This document shows positions 15,903 through 23,070 of a stretch of 23,070 bases of DNA, in pieces. Where the stretch lies: the NCBI GenBank assembly GCA_900549995.1, contig URQQ01000065.1:1-23070 (forward strand), given 5' to 3'. A program made the translations under genes and the position numbers. Each line of letters starts with the position of its first letter. Position 1 is the stretch's first letter. The DNA is from an uncultured Lachnospiraceae bacterium (GTDB taxonomy: Bacteria > Bacillota > Clostridia > Lachnospirales > Lachnospiraceae). The notes beneath the pieces were generated by a model. It saw nothing but the letters and a program-made list of their open reading frames with translations. It did not search any database and was not told where the DNA came from.

Positions 15903-16019
15903 TGTCCCTCACCCCTGTCTCTTATCGATATGTCACTGTACAAGTACCTCTTTAATTTTAATTATAACGTTCTGCACTCTAATTTACCATAGACATTCAG
16001 ATCTAATTTGAAAATTTGC

Positions 16020-16060
16020 AAAAAAAACTGTGGCACAGTTCTCCATCAACTGCACCACAG
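16020..16060 (-). terminator. Rho-independent terminator of the pgl-gnd-zwf operon
   Basis: On the minus strand ACTGTGGTGCAGTT pairs with AACTGTGCCACAGT (14 pairs, two G-U) around a 7-nt loop, followed by seven T. It lies about 20 nt after the zwf stop. Confidence 0.9.
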
Positions 16061-16081
16061 TCTTTCCCCGAAATCTCTTTT

Positions 16082-17473
16082 TTACTCAAACCATACATGG
16101 CCAGATCTTTCAAGCATCGCTTCTGCCTCTTTAGGTCCGCTGCTGCCCGGCTCATACGTGTATATTTTCTGTCTGCCTCTGCGGTACTGGCTTCTCAGTT
16201 CATCTACATATCTCCAGCTCGTCTCTACCTGATCCCACTGGGAGAACCAGGACCTCTCCCCGCGGATGCATGCGCCGATCAGCCTCTCATAAGCCTCGGG
16301 CGTATTCATCTGGTTGATAAACGAACAGTTCTGGCAGAAATCCATCTTTGCCTGAATGATATCGTCTGATTCCCCCGGCCTTTTGATATTAAACTGCAGA
16401 TATACCCCTTCGGTCGGCTGAATCTTAATATTCAGAATATTGGATTCCACTCCCGGCGCGGAGCTTTTGAATACGACGGCCACCTGCATTTCACGTTTCC
16501 CAAGTTTCTTTCCTGTGCGGACATAGAAAGGCATCCCTCTCCATCTGTCATTGTCCACCAGAAGTCTTACCGCAGCATAAGTCTCAGTGGAAGACTCCGG
16601 ATTTACCGATGGCTCCTCTTTGTATCCGTCATACTGCCCCAGAACTACATTTTCTGAATCCGCTTCCGGCATGCGAAGTGCTTTCAGCACCTGCATCTGT
16701 TCTCTGTGCATCTCCTCCACCGCGCTGCCTCCCGGCTGTTCCATCGCTACAATTGTGAGGATCTGAAACAGATGATTCTGCATCATATCTTTCAGGGCGC
16801 CGCTGTGATCATAATATCCGCCCCTGGTCTCTACTCCCACTTCTTCCAGTGCCGATATCTGGATACACTCGATATGCCCGGCATCCCAGACATTGCTGAA
16901 TATGGGATTGGCAAACCGGATCGTCTGTATATTCCGGACCATTTCCTTTCCAAGATAATGATCAATCCGATAGATATGGTCAGGCCCAAAAAACGCTTCC
17001 ATTGTCACATTTAAATCCGCTGCTGCCTCAAGATCCTCTCCGAAAGGCTTTTCAATGACCACCTTCCCAAGGCTGGCACCCGTTACATTTTTCAGCCCTT
17101 CCACAATCGTGCCAAAAAACCGGGGCGCCACTGCGAAATAAAAAATATGATCCACCTCTCCCATGCTCCGGTAATAAGAATCAAGTGCTCCATAAGCCTT
17201 CGCATCGGTAAAATCCATACGATAATACAAAATCCGTCCGGCAAGCTTCTGATAAATCTCTTCTTTATATCCAAGTCTCGCGAATTTCTCTACCCACTCT
17301 TTTGCTTTCTTGCGGTATTCCTCACTTGTATAGTCTCTTCTGCCGATAATCACGATCCGGCTGCATCTTGCCTCGTTCCCGGTCACCTCCATATTGTAAA
17401 ACGCAGGTATCAGCTTACGGAATGTCAGGTCACCTGTACCCCCAAATATCGTAAAAACCTGTTCTCTGCCCAT
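16082..17473 (-). CDS. zwf: Glucose-6-phosphate 1-dehydrogenase
   Basis: 463 aa from the ATG at 17473, chosen because TTGGAGG lies 7 nt upstream. The frame runs on to 17539, inside gnd, without a site. N-terminal nucleotide motif GGTGDLTFRKLIPAFYN (11-27), EKPFG (141-145) and the substrate/catalytic segment RIDHYLGKE (169-177) identify the enzyme. It oxidises glucose 6-phosphate to 6-phosphogluconolactone and makes NADPH in the cytosol. It starts 1 nt after the gnd stop (TGATATG), so translation is coupled. As the last gene of a complete oxidative pentose phosphate operon, it shares the palindrome-bearing promoter at 19974-20008. It is slightly shorter than the E. coli enzyme (about 490 aa), with no missing motif seen. 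Confidence 0.96.
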   Translation of the reverse strand: MGREQVFTIFGGTGDLTFRKLIPAFYNMEVTGNEARCSRIVIIGRRDYTSEEYRKKAKEWVEKFARLGYKEEIYQKLAGRILYYRMDFTDAKAYGALDSYYRSMGEVDHIFYFAVAPRFFGTIVEGLKNVTGASLGKVVIEKPFGEDLEAAADLNVTMEAFFGPDHIYRIDHYLGKEMVRNIQTIRFANPIFSNVWDAGHIECIQISALEEVGVETRGGYYDHSGALKDMMQNHLFQILTIVAMEQPGGSAVEEMHREQMQVLKALRMPEADSENVVLGQYDGYKEEPSVNPESSTETYAAVRLLVDNDRWRGMPFYVRTGKKLGKREMQVAVVFKSSAPGVESNILNIKIQPTEGVYLQFNIKRPGESDDIIQAKMDFCQNCSFINQMNTPEAYERLIGACIRGERSWFSQWDQVETSWRYVDELRSQYRRGRQKIYTYEPGSSGPKEAEAMLERSGHVWFE

Positions 17474-17474
17474 A

Positions 17475-18881
17475 TCAAATCCTCCAATCGTGGTGGAATA
17501 TTCCTTCTCTGTCCGTTCTCTCATAGGTATGTGCCCCAAAGCAGTCCCTCTGCGCCTGGATCAGATTGGCTCCGGCCGGCACTCCCCTGAATGTGTCAAT
17601 ATAGGCAATTGCCTGGCTCATCGCCGGCAGCGGTATTCCATTGGTAATTCCCATGCCCACCGTACTGCGCAGACTTTTCTGACCATGATTCACTTTCTTC
17701 AGGAAAAATGAATCCATCATCAGGTTCGTAAGCTGTCCGTTCTTTTCAAATGCTTTTGTGATATCATCCAGAAATACCGCCTGAATGATGCATCCGGCAC
17801 GGAAGATCGCCGCAATCTTTCCGTAATCAAGATTCCAGCCGTATTCCTTTGAAGCATGGGAAAGCAGTTCAAATCCCTGGGCATATGCCGCGATTTTCGC
17901 CGTATAAAGTCCTTCCCTTACTGCCTCTTCCAAAGCGGATTTCTCCGGCATCAGTTCCTGCTTCGGACTTTCAAATAACTTGACAGCCGCTTTTCTTTCT
18001 TCCGTACGGTTGGACATGATTCTGGCATTGCATGCCGCCGTGATCATGGAGACATTGACCCCCTGTTTCAGTGACTCGATACTCGTCCAGCGCCCGGTGC
18101 CCTTCTGCCCTGCACTGTCCAGGATATAATCCACCAGATCTCCGTCCGAAAAATCATCCTTTTCTCTGAAAATTTCTGCCGTAATCTCTATCAGATAACT
18201 CTTCAGCTCTCCTTCATTCCATCTGGCAAATGTATCCGCCAGTTCCTCATTCGTAAATCCTCCGGCATATTTCAATATGAGATACGCCTCCGCAATGAGC
18301 TGCATATCCGCGTACTCAATCCCGTTGTGGACCATTTTCACATAATGTCCTGCCCCGTCCGGTCCCATATAAGCACAGCATGGCTCTCCCTGGGCTTTTG
18401 CTGCTATCGCCTCCAGGATCGGCGCAATGTGGCTGTAAGCCTCTTTGTCTCCGCCAGGCATAATCGACGGGCCAAAGCGTGCCCCTTTTTCTCCGCCGGA
18501 CACTCCGGTTCCAAAGTAAAGAATCCCTTTCTCTTTCAGATAGTTCTCACGCCTTCTTGTATCTTCAAAAAATGAATTTCCTCCGTCCAGTATCATATCC
18601 CCTTCGGAAAGAAGCGGTATGAGCTGTTCAATGACCAGATCCACCGGTTTCCCGGCCTTTACCATTATCATAAATTTCCTCGGGCGTTCCTGTGATTCTA
18701 CAAGCTCCTTCAGATCATAAAAAGGTATAAAATTTTCATTTGGATGATCCTTTAAAAGGGCATCCGTTACCTCCCGGCTCCGGTTGTAACCGCCTACCTT
18801 AAATCCATGATCCGCCATGTTAAGTGCAAGGCTTCTTCCCATAACTGCAAGTCCGATAATTCCTATATCTGTTCTTTTCAT
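17475..18881 (-). CDS. gnd: 6-phosphogluconate dehydrogenase, decarboxylating
   Basis: 468 aa, standard for the homodimeric long form. GLAVMGRSLALNMADHGF (10-27) begins the Rossmann fold, and NRS (33-35) after the second strand marks NADP preference. VSGGEKGARFGPSIMPGG (127-144), with K182 and N186 in VKMVHNGIEY, forms the active site. GTGRWTSIESL and the C-terminal AHTYERTD arm are intact. It converts 6-phosphogluconate to ribulose 5-phosphate, CO2 and NADPH. Its ATG overlaps the pgl stop by 4 nt (ATGA), and zwf follows after 1 nt. AGGAGGTATTAAG precedes the start. Confidence 0.97.
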   Translation of the reverse strand: MKRTDIGIIGLAVMGRSLALNMADHGFKVGGYNRSREVTDALLKDHPNENFIPFYDLKELVESQERPRKFMIMVKAGKPVDLVIEQLIPLLSEGDMILDGGNSFFEDTRRRENYLKEKGILYFGTGVSGGEKGARFGPSIMPGGDKEAYSHIAPILEAIAAKAQGEPCCAYMGPDGAGHYVKMVHNGIEYADMQLIAEAYLILKYAGGFTNEELADTFARWNEGELKSYLIEITAEIFREKDDFSDGDLVDYILDSAGQKGTGRWTSIESLKQGVNVSMITAACNARIMSNRTEERKAAVKLFESPKQELMPEKSALEEAVREGLYTAKIAAYAQGFELLSHASKEYGWNLDYGKIAAIFRAGCIIQAVFLDDITKAFEKNGQLTNLMMDSFFLKKVNHGQKSLRSTVGMGITNGIPLPAMSQAIAYIDTFRGVPAGANLIQAQRDCFGAHTYERTDREGIFHHDWRI

Positions 18882-19900
18882 CTTAATACCTCCTCTAATA
18901 CTACGGATACCCCTTCCGGCATTGCCGAACGGCTTACCACATCTTTGATTTTCCCACTGTTACAATCCCGCTCCATGCTCACCATGCCGCCTTCAAAGCG
19001 GTTCACCGTGATCAGAAACCGTTCATTTTCACTTAAAATAAAGTCTCTCGGATGCCTGCCTCCGCATGAAACATGCTGGATGACAGCCGCTTCCTTTTGG
19101 CTGACATCTATCACTGCCAGCAGTTCTCTTCCCCGTACTGACACATAGAGAAACCTCTCATCCTTTGTCAGGCGGACCGCCGCCGAAGCCGCATCTTCCA
19201 TTCCTTCCTTCTCACTCTCCGGTAGAACTGACAAAGCCTGCTGTAGTTTAAATGCACTGCCATCGACTTTAAAAATAAAAAGCTCGTTGCTCCACTCACT
19301 CACAACATAAAATTTTGTGTGTGCCTTATTAAACACTCCGTGTCTTGGGCCGGTTCCCTCAGGGAAACAAATCTCTCCCATCGGCAGGAAACCATTCTGC
19401 CTGTCAAACAGCCGAATCTTATTCTGTATCAGGCAGGGTACCATCAAATAAGTGTCGTGCAGAAGAATCTGGTGGCAGCCGGCCTCCTCTCCGTTCTCAA
19501 TGCGTTTCTCTACGGAAGTCTTGCCGTCTTTTAATCTGTACACCATCACAGTACCCTCATGGTAATTTGCCGTATATACAAATTCTCCATCCTGATGGAT
19601 ATAGCACGGCGTCTGTTTCTCTTCTAATACTTCCTCTGAACTTTTGATACTCCCATTCTCAAGTTTCAGAAAACAAGTACCCGCTTTTCCCTCTTTCTCA
19701 ATGGGAAAGACCAGTGAATCTCCATTTAATGAAACCCATTTCGCATTCTCTGCCGTATAGAACAATTCCGGCTCTGTAATCTCTCCGCTTTCCTCGTTAA
19801 AGGTAAAGTGATATACTCCTTTACTGCTCTCTGAATAATATGTCCCAATATAGCCATCTCTATCATTCCCGGATGGCATTTTCTGTTTATTTATCTCCAT
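18878..19900 (-). CDS. pgl: 6-phosphogluconolactonase, beta-propeller (YbhE/lactonase) family
   Basis: 340 aa, close to the E. coli YbhE-type enzyme (331 aa). The chain is a run of beta-propeller blades with the family segments YIGTYYSESSKGVYHFTFN, FVYTANYHEGTVMVYRL, GTGPRHGVF, FYVVSEWSNELFIF and GGRHPRDFILSENERFLITV. It hydrolyses 6-phosphogluconolactone, the zwf product, so the three genes complete the oxidative branch in one operon. Start: ATG with AGGAGG about 10 nt upstream. Some members of this family act on other lactones or have no proven activity. The neighbours make the pentose phosphate role likely. Confidence 0.9.
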   Translation of the reverse strand: MEINKQKMPSGNDRDGYIGTYYSESSKGVYHFTFNEESGEITEPELFYTAENAKWVSLNGDSLVFPIEKEGKAGTCFLKLENGSIKSSEEVLEEKQTPCYIHQDGEFVYTANYHEGTVMVYRLKDGKTSVEKRIENGEEAGCHQILLHDTYLMVPCLIQNKIRLFDRQNGFLPMGEICFPEGTGPRHGVFNKAHTKFYVVSEWSNELFIFKVDGSAFKLQQALSVLPESEKEGMEDAASAAVRLTKDERFLYVSVRGRELLAVIDVSQKEAAVIQHVSCGGRHPRDFILSENERFLITVNRFEGGMVSMERDCNSGKIKDVVSRSAMPEGVSVVLEEVLR

Positions 19901-19971
19901 ATTGACTGCGCCTCCTGTATCTGATCATATGCTCTTTACTATGATACTAGTCCAAATATCTATTCCCTTCT

Positions 19972-20008
19972 TAACTGTAAGTATGCTAATTACAGTTAGT
20001 AGTGTCAA
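19972..20008 (-). promoter_or_regulatory. Promoter and palindromic operator of the pgl-gnd-zwf operon
   Basis: Minus strand: -35 TTGACA (20003-20008), 17-bp spacer, likely -10 CATACT (19980-19985). The operator TAACTGTAA-N9-TTACAGTTA (19972-19998) is a perfect 9-bp inverted repeat. Its core ACTGTA-N11-TACAGT lies exactly 6 nt from the -35, as at 4041-4075. The position over the -10 suggests repression. The leader to the ATG is about 70 nt. Confidence 0.75.
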
Positions 20009-20055
20009 ACATAAATTATATATTTGCTGTTTTTTATTTTAAATATGCGAATAAA

Positions 20056-20101
20056 GAATGTGCCAAGGCACATTCTCGCGCCGAGCGCGGTCGCTTGCGA
20101 C
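20056..20101. repeat. Three adjacent perfect GC-rich hairpins
   Basis: GAATGTGCC-AA-GGCACATTC (20056-20075), CGCGC-CGA-GCGCG (20077-20089) and GTCGC-TT-GCGAC (20090-20101) follow each other almost without gaps. They may be part of a larger intergenic repeat that ends with the palindrome at 20139-20179. Confidence 0.6.
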
Positions 20102-20138
20102 ATACTACACCTTCGCGCGAGTGCGCTTCCCCCGGAGG

Positions 20139-20179
20139 GTTTTTTAATATAGGAAACGAAGTTTCCTATATTAAAAAAC
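20139..20179. repeat. Palindromic repeat, copy 2: perfect 19-bp inverted repeat
   Basis: GTTTTTTAATATAGGAAAC (20139-20157), loop GAA, and its exact complement (20161-20179). Bases 20149-20165 are identical to 4124-4140. Terminal T and A runs make it terminator-like in both directions. Confidence 0.8.
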
Positions 20180-20200
20180 TGCCAGCAAAAGCTGACAGTT
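20173..20200 (-). terminator. Rho-independent terminator of the S51 peptidase gene
   Basis: On the minus strand AACTGTCAGC-TTTT-GCTGGCAGTT (10 pairs, one G-U) runs into TTTTTT. It begins 34 nt after the stop codon and abuts the palindromic repeat. Confidence 0.85.
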
Positions 20201-20233
20201 CCTCTACAAGATTCAAAATATTATGCTCCCCTT

Positions 20234-20848
20234 TTATTTACTATAAATTTTTACTTTCTCATCCTCTACAAATAGTGCCTGATTATCACTGATCACTTTT
20301 AGATCAAGGCTGGAAGAATACGTACTGATAATTTTCTCCGCCGCTTTGCCCATCTCCCAGTTTTTGTAATGGGGCACTGTATAAAAACTGGTCAGATTCA
20401 ATCCGGTATAGTCCTGTAATTGGGGTGCTTTTTCAGGACGATCCATAAAAGCTGAATATCCAATATCAGGCGCAGTGACAATAGCCCCTGCCGATTCTCC
20501 TATATACAGCTTTCCTTTATTTATTTCCCTGACCAGCAGCTGATCTGCACCTGTCCTTTTTAATTCCTGCAATAAGAAAAAGGTATTGCCGCCAGCAATA
20601 TATATGCAGTCATTTTTTTCCAGCTTTCGGCTGATGGTCTCATAAGACGAACCGGATACCTCCAGTTCATCTACAATCATCCCCATCCTCTTTAAACGCC
20701 ACTTCCCTATCTTCACGAAAAAACCTAACGGTTCTGCTGCACTTGCAGTCGGGATATAAGTTACTGTTTTTCCTTTCAATTCAGGTTCAATCTTCTTTAA
20801 TATTCCTGAGGCATTTTGAAACATCGATACCAAAAGCATTTTTTTCAT
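20234..20848 (-). CDS. Peptidase S51 family protein (dipeptidase E-like)
   Basis: 204 aa. AGGNTFFLL (85-93) and the nucleophile elbow GESAGA (S119) are the S51 signature, and PHYKN (H160) supplies the histidine. The fold is like class I glutamine amidotransferases. PepE-type enzymes are cytosolic and release N-terminal Asp from dipeptides. Other S51 members are cyanophycinases, but this chain has the short PepE length. GGGAGG precedes the ATG. It starts 23 bp after the HAD gene, probably on the same transcript, and ends at a strong terminator. Confidence 0.87.
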   Translation of the reverse strand: MKKMLLVSMFQNASGILKKIEPELKGKTVTYIPTASAAEPLGFFVKIGKWRLKRMGMIVDELEVSGSSYETISRKLEKNDCIYIAGGNTFFLLQELKRTGADQLLVREINKGKLYIGESAGAIVTAPDIGYSAFMDRPEKAPQLQDYTGLNLTSFYTVPHYKNWEMGKAAEKIISTYSSSLDLKVISDNQALFVEDEKVKIYSK

Positions 20849-20871
20849 AAGAAACCTCCCTGTTTCACCAT

Positions 20872-21525
20872 TTATTCCAACGATACTTCAGACAGATTAT
20901 GAACCACTGTTACATCCCCATATTTCTGACTGCCTTTTCTGTCGATCAGCACCGGACGTATTCCTGCCGCTCTTGCCCCCAGTACATCCGATTCATAGGA
21001 ATCCCCGATATGAATGACTTCACATGCCTGATACCCGCTGACTTCCAGCGCTTTCATAAACAGTTCCCGATGAGGCTTGTAGGCCCTGACCATATCTGCG
21101 CAGACAATCCCATCCGGTAAAAGATTCTTTTCTTCCATACTCTGTCTCACATACTGCACACCATTGTTACTGATGATATAGACCGGCACCGGACAAGTTT
21201 CAAAGAATTCTCTGACGTCAGGAAACAATGGCGCGTGAACCCAGAAGCCCTGAATCAGCTCATGCAGTTCTTCCGTATTTTCTTTCAGATCAATCTGCCT
21301 CTCCAGCGTATTTAAAATTTGCTCTACAATCTCATCTTCCGTGAGATAGTTTTCTTCAGAACTGCTTTCCTCGTATTGTTTTAGAAGCTTCCACCAAAGG
21401 GAAAGCACTTCTTTTGGATCATGAAGGCTGCTGTTTTTGCATACCCTCGCAATTACTTCCTGAATCTCACTGCCGTTCTCCTGCACGGTTGTTCCTGTAT
21501 AATCTATAAATACTGCTTTTACCAT
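20872..21525 (-). CDS. HAD family hydrolase with variant nucleophile motif
   Basis: 217 aa. HAD motif I reads FIDYTGTT, so D8 is the nucleophile, but the usual second Asp (the acid/base two residues on) is T10. Motif II is ISNNG, motif III KPHRELF and motif IV HIGDSYESD. A helical cap (about 15-95) makes it a subfamily I type. The D-x-T-G-T form recalls phosphonatase (DWAGT) and dehalogenases (DAYGT), where the second Asp is also replaced, so ordinary phosphatase activity is doubtful. GAGAGGATTATCTC precedes the ATG. It lies upstream of the S51 gene and 42 bp after the transglutaminase-like gene. The substrate is unknown. Confidence 0.88.
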   Translation of the reverse strand: MVKAVFIDYTGTTVQENGSEIQEVIARVCKNSSLHDPKEVLSLWWKLLKQYEESSSEENYLTEDEIVEQILNTLERQIDLKENTEELHELIQGFWVHAPLFPDVREFFETCPVPVYIISNNGVQYVRQSMEEKNLLPDGIVCADMVRAYKPHRELFMKALEVSGYQACEVIHIGDSYESDVLGARAAGIRPVLIDRKGSQKYGDVTVVHNLSEVSLE

Positions 21526-21566
21526 GAGATAATCCTCTCTTTCTATGACCTGCCTGACATAAATAT

Positions 21567-21596
21567 ATTATACCTCACCTTCATTCGGCTCTTCAA
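21567..21596 (-). promoter_or_regulatory. Possible promoter of the HAD-S51 pair
   Basis: Minus strand: TTGAAG (21591-21596), 18-bp spacer, TATAAT (21567-21572). It lies inside the 3' end of the transglutaminase-like gene. Read-through from upstream is the alternative. Confidence 0.45.
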
Positions 21597-22581
21597 CCAA
21601 AAGTTCCTCTTCCAGTATTCTGTCTGAAAATGAAGCACAGAATACTGCCTGTGGCCAGTTCACACTCACCCGGGCATATTTTCCCTTTTTCCCGGCTGCC
21701 CGGTCCAGTGAACTTTTGATCTCTTTCAAACTCTCTCTGGTCAGATAACCGCCTCTCCAGTGGAAAATGAAAGGGTTTCCTTTTCTTACCGCCTGGGCTG
21801 CCCTTTTTTCTACTTCCTCAAGCTTTGTGAATGAAAGTTTTTTCTCCCGGTAATAGAAGTGCTCCCCGTCCTCACACGGAGGCGTCTGATAAATGACCGG
21901 CTCATGATCTCTGAAAATCTGGCGGTCTGACAGATGATAGCAGTCGTACCTAAGTATCTGGCCATGTCCCAGGCTATTGTCAAATGTAGCATCCAGATGA
22001 TAATATCTGCCGTCAATTCTTACAATATTCCATGCATGCCGGTACTTGATCTTCTTCTTGGGATTCGCATCAGACACCGCAATCATGCACCAGATCCCCA
22101 GGGCATCACAGAGCACTTTGACCGTCTTTGCAATCCCTTCACAGACTCCCACTCCCTGGCCAAGAGGCCCTATGATTTCATGGGAATACGGCTTTTTCAG
22201 TTTGTCGTAATGTACATTCGAACATATGAAATCATGGATATAGAGTTCCTGTTCTTTCTGGCTCATTGACCTCGCCGGACGGATCAGCCTGTCCACTCTG
22301 GCCTTCATCGCTTTTTGATGTTCCTTTATCTTCCCTTTTTGAAACAGGTATTCCGGTATCATGCAGACATTATCTGCCTCCTGCTGGTAACGGTACGAAA
22401 AACCAGATGCATAAAAAATCTCCGGACAGTCAAGCCTCAGTTTAAAAAAGATTTCAGACAGCTCCTGCCCTGTAAGGCGTGGGACATAAAACGACGGCGC
22501 CATCTCCATAAGACCGTTCTTCATGGCATGATAGACACTCTGATGTATTTTATTCATTTGATTATAGTAATAACGTTCCAT
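21568..22581 (-). CDS. Transglutaminase-like (papain-fold) domain protein
   Basis: 337 aa from the ATG at 22581, chosen because TTGGAG lies 6 nt upstream. A longer frame to a GTG at 22653 starts inside the upstream gene's terminator hairpin and is rejected. The middle carries the transglutaminase-like triad: VGVCEG (C147), YRHAWN (H182) and YYHLDATFD (D197). The N-terminal part is helical, with a LTGQELSEIFFKLRLDCPEI segment. The C-terminal part is basic. No signal peptide or membrane helix is evident. Bacterial proteins of this group are often annotated as cysteine proteases or peptidoglycan-related. Its real activity is unknown to me. Confidence 0.85.
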   Translation of the reverse strand: MERYYYNQMNKIHQSVYHAMKNGLMEMAPSFYVPRLTGQELSEIFFKLRLDCPEIFYASGFSYRYQQEADNVCMIPEYLFQKGKIKEHQKAMKARVDRLIRPARSMSQKEQELYIHDFICSNVHYDKLKKPYSHEIIGPLGQGVGVCEGIAKTVKVLCDALGIWCMIAVSDANPKKKIKYRHAWNIVRIDGRYYHLDATFDNSLGHGQILRYDCYHLSDRQIFRDHEPVIYQTPPCEDGEHFYYREKKLSFTKLEEVEKRAAQAVRKGNPFIFHWRGGYLTRESLKEIKSSLDRAAGKKGKYARVSVNWPQAVFCASFSDRILEEELLVEEPNEGEV

Positions 22582-22626
22582 ATAATTCTCCAATCTCTCC
22601 GGGCACTCTGACTGCCGCACCACCGA

Positions 22627-22660
22627 AAATAAAGTGTGGAACGAATCCCACACTTTATTT
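22627..22660 (-). terminator. Rho-independent terminator of the right-edge gene
   Basis: Perfect 13-bp stem AAATAAAGTGTGG (22627-22639) / CCACACTTTATTT (22648-22660), loop 8 nt, with TTTATTTT on the minus strand. It lies 7 nt after the stop codon at 22668. Confidence 0.88.
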
Positions 22661-22667
22661 GTTCTGC

Positions 22668-23070
22668 TTATTTTTTCTTCACCGGATAACAGACTTCCGT
22701 CACAAGCTCTTCCGGATTATCCGTCTGTCCCGGGCTTACATGATAGATACAAAAGGAACTGCCGTTAAATTCATATCCATTATCGCGGATCCAGTTGGCA
22801 ACCGCTTCATTTACCCTTGTGATCTGATCATAACTTCCCTGATATGTGGCAGATGCGATCTGAACCGGCGGCACAGTTTTAAATCTCACATGCTCTGTAT
22901 CCTCGTATTTTCCTGCAACAGAGATCTGTATCTCTACATCTACATCGCTCTCTTTGTATCCGTTGTCATGAAATACTGCCATCCCGTAACAAGGGTTTTC
23001 CGGCTGTACTTTCTGTCCGGCAATTTCTTCATTTAACAAGTTCCACAGTATTTGCTCATCCTCATAGGCA
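22668..23070 (-). CDS. GyrI-like effector-binding domain protein, probably C-terminal part of a MerR family regulator (partial, 5' end outside window)
   Basis: The frame is open to the right edge. Visible residues begin AYEDEQILWNLLNEEI, so the internal TTG at 23039 is not the start. About 134 residues of a GyrI/AraC-type effector-binding fold are seen: YGMAVFHDNG, DVDVEIQISV, TVPPVQIASATYQGSYDQI, ANWIRDNGYEFNG and PEELVTEVCYP. In Clostridia this domain usually follows a MerR-type DNA-binding domain and senses cationic or amphipathic small molecules. It can also occur alone or after an AraC domain, so the MerR part is inference. Confidence 0.8.
   Translation of the reverse strand, partial: AYEDEQILWNLLNEEIAGQKVQPENPCYGMAVFHDNGYKESDVDVEIQISVAGKYEDTEHVRFKTVPPVQIASATYQGSYDQITRVNEAVANWIRDNGYEFNGSSFCIYHVSPGQTDNPEELVTEVCYPVKKK

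Larger units (their letters stand above)
20009..20233. other. Intergenic region with hairpin cluster between the pgl promoter and the S51 peptidase gene
   Basis: No gene seen. It is AT-rich to about 20050, then holds a cluster of hairpins and the palindromic repeat (20056-20179), and then the terminator of the peptidase gene. Base composition rises sharply in GC at 20063-20138 compared with the flanks. Confidence 0.6.

Noticed and set aside
17474..17539. Longer zwf start inside gnd
   Set aside because: It has no binding site, and the added residues are the shifted gnd frame. TTGGAGG directly precedes the ATG at 17473.
20056..20179. CRISPR array or insertion sequence end
   Set aside because: There are no direct repeats with regular spacers, no cas genes, no transposase and no target duplication. 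The pattern is a set of different hairpins.
22582..22653. Longer start for the transglutaminase-like protein (GTG at 22653)
   Set aside because: It lies in the upstream gene's terminator hairpin and has no binding site. The ATG at 22581 has a strong one.

Overview
The window looks like chromosomal DNA of a Gram-positive gut anaerobe of the Lachnospiraceae type (Blautia / Mediterraneibacter / Dorea relatives). The reasons are the moderate G+C, strong AGGAGG ribosome binding sites, a threonyl-tRNA synthetase without a TGS domain, an Rpn-type PD-(D/E)XK protein with the clostridial D...EHQ signature, and the overall protein style. This assignment is inference. No rRNA, tRNA, CRISPR array, insertion sequence or phage gene was seen. 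Most genes lie on the minus strand. Genes run off both edges: an NAT_N/GNAT_C acyltransferase on the left and a MerR/GyrI-like effector-binding protein on the right.

Layout, left to right. 1-608: partial acyltransferase. 731-3941: a three-gene redox module transcribed leftward, with an RclA-like flavin disulfide reductase, a CcdA-TlpA membrane thiol relay and an Rrf2 regulator. 4201-5136: a lone Rpn-family nuclease/transposase-like gene with its own promoter and terminator. 5595-9563: an OpgB/LtaS-type phosphoglycerol transferase followed 30 bp later by thrS. 9778-10602: a divergent PdaA-type peptidoglycan deacetylase whose end overlaps a MATE transporter. 10575-12604: the MATE gene, coupled to a sugar O-acetyltransferase and divergent from an AraC regulator (12766-13680). 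13704-15902: a GGDEF-EAL-PAS-PAS protein with a degenerate GGDEF motif. 16082-19900: a complete oxidative pentose phosphate operon, pgl-gnd-zwf, with coupled reading frames. 20234-22581: an S51 peptidase, a HAD hydrolase and a transglutaminase-like protein.

The most interesting signal is regulatory. The promoter of the redox module and the promoter of the pgl-gnd-zwf operon, about 16 kb apart, share one layout: TTGACA-N6-ACTGTA-N11-TACAGT. The palindrome covers the spacer and -10 region in both. The redox promoter carries a second, near-perfect copy (ACTGTA-N11-TACATT) exactly 31 bp downstream. Both G6PDH and 6PGDH normally make NADPH, which would feed the flavin reductase directly and the CcdA-TlpA relay through thioredoxin. 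I infer one NADPH/disulfide-stress regulon under a single repressor, with the Rrf2 protein encoded in the redox operon as the first candidate.

A second signal is a palindromic repeat (core ATAGGAAACGAAGTTTC) present at two intergenic sites. One copy is a perfect 19-bp inverted repeat next to a set of GC-rich hairpins.
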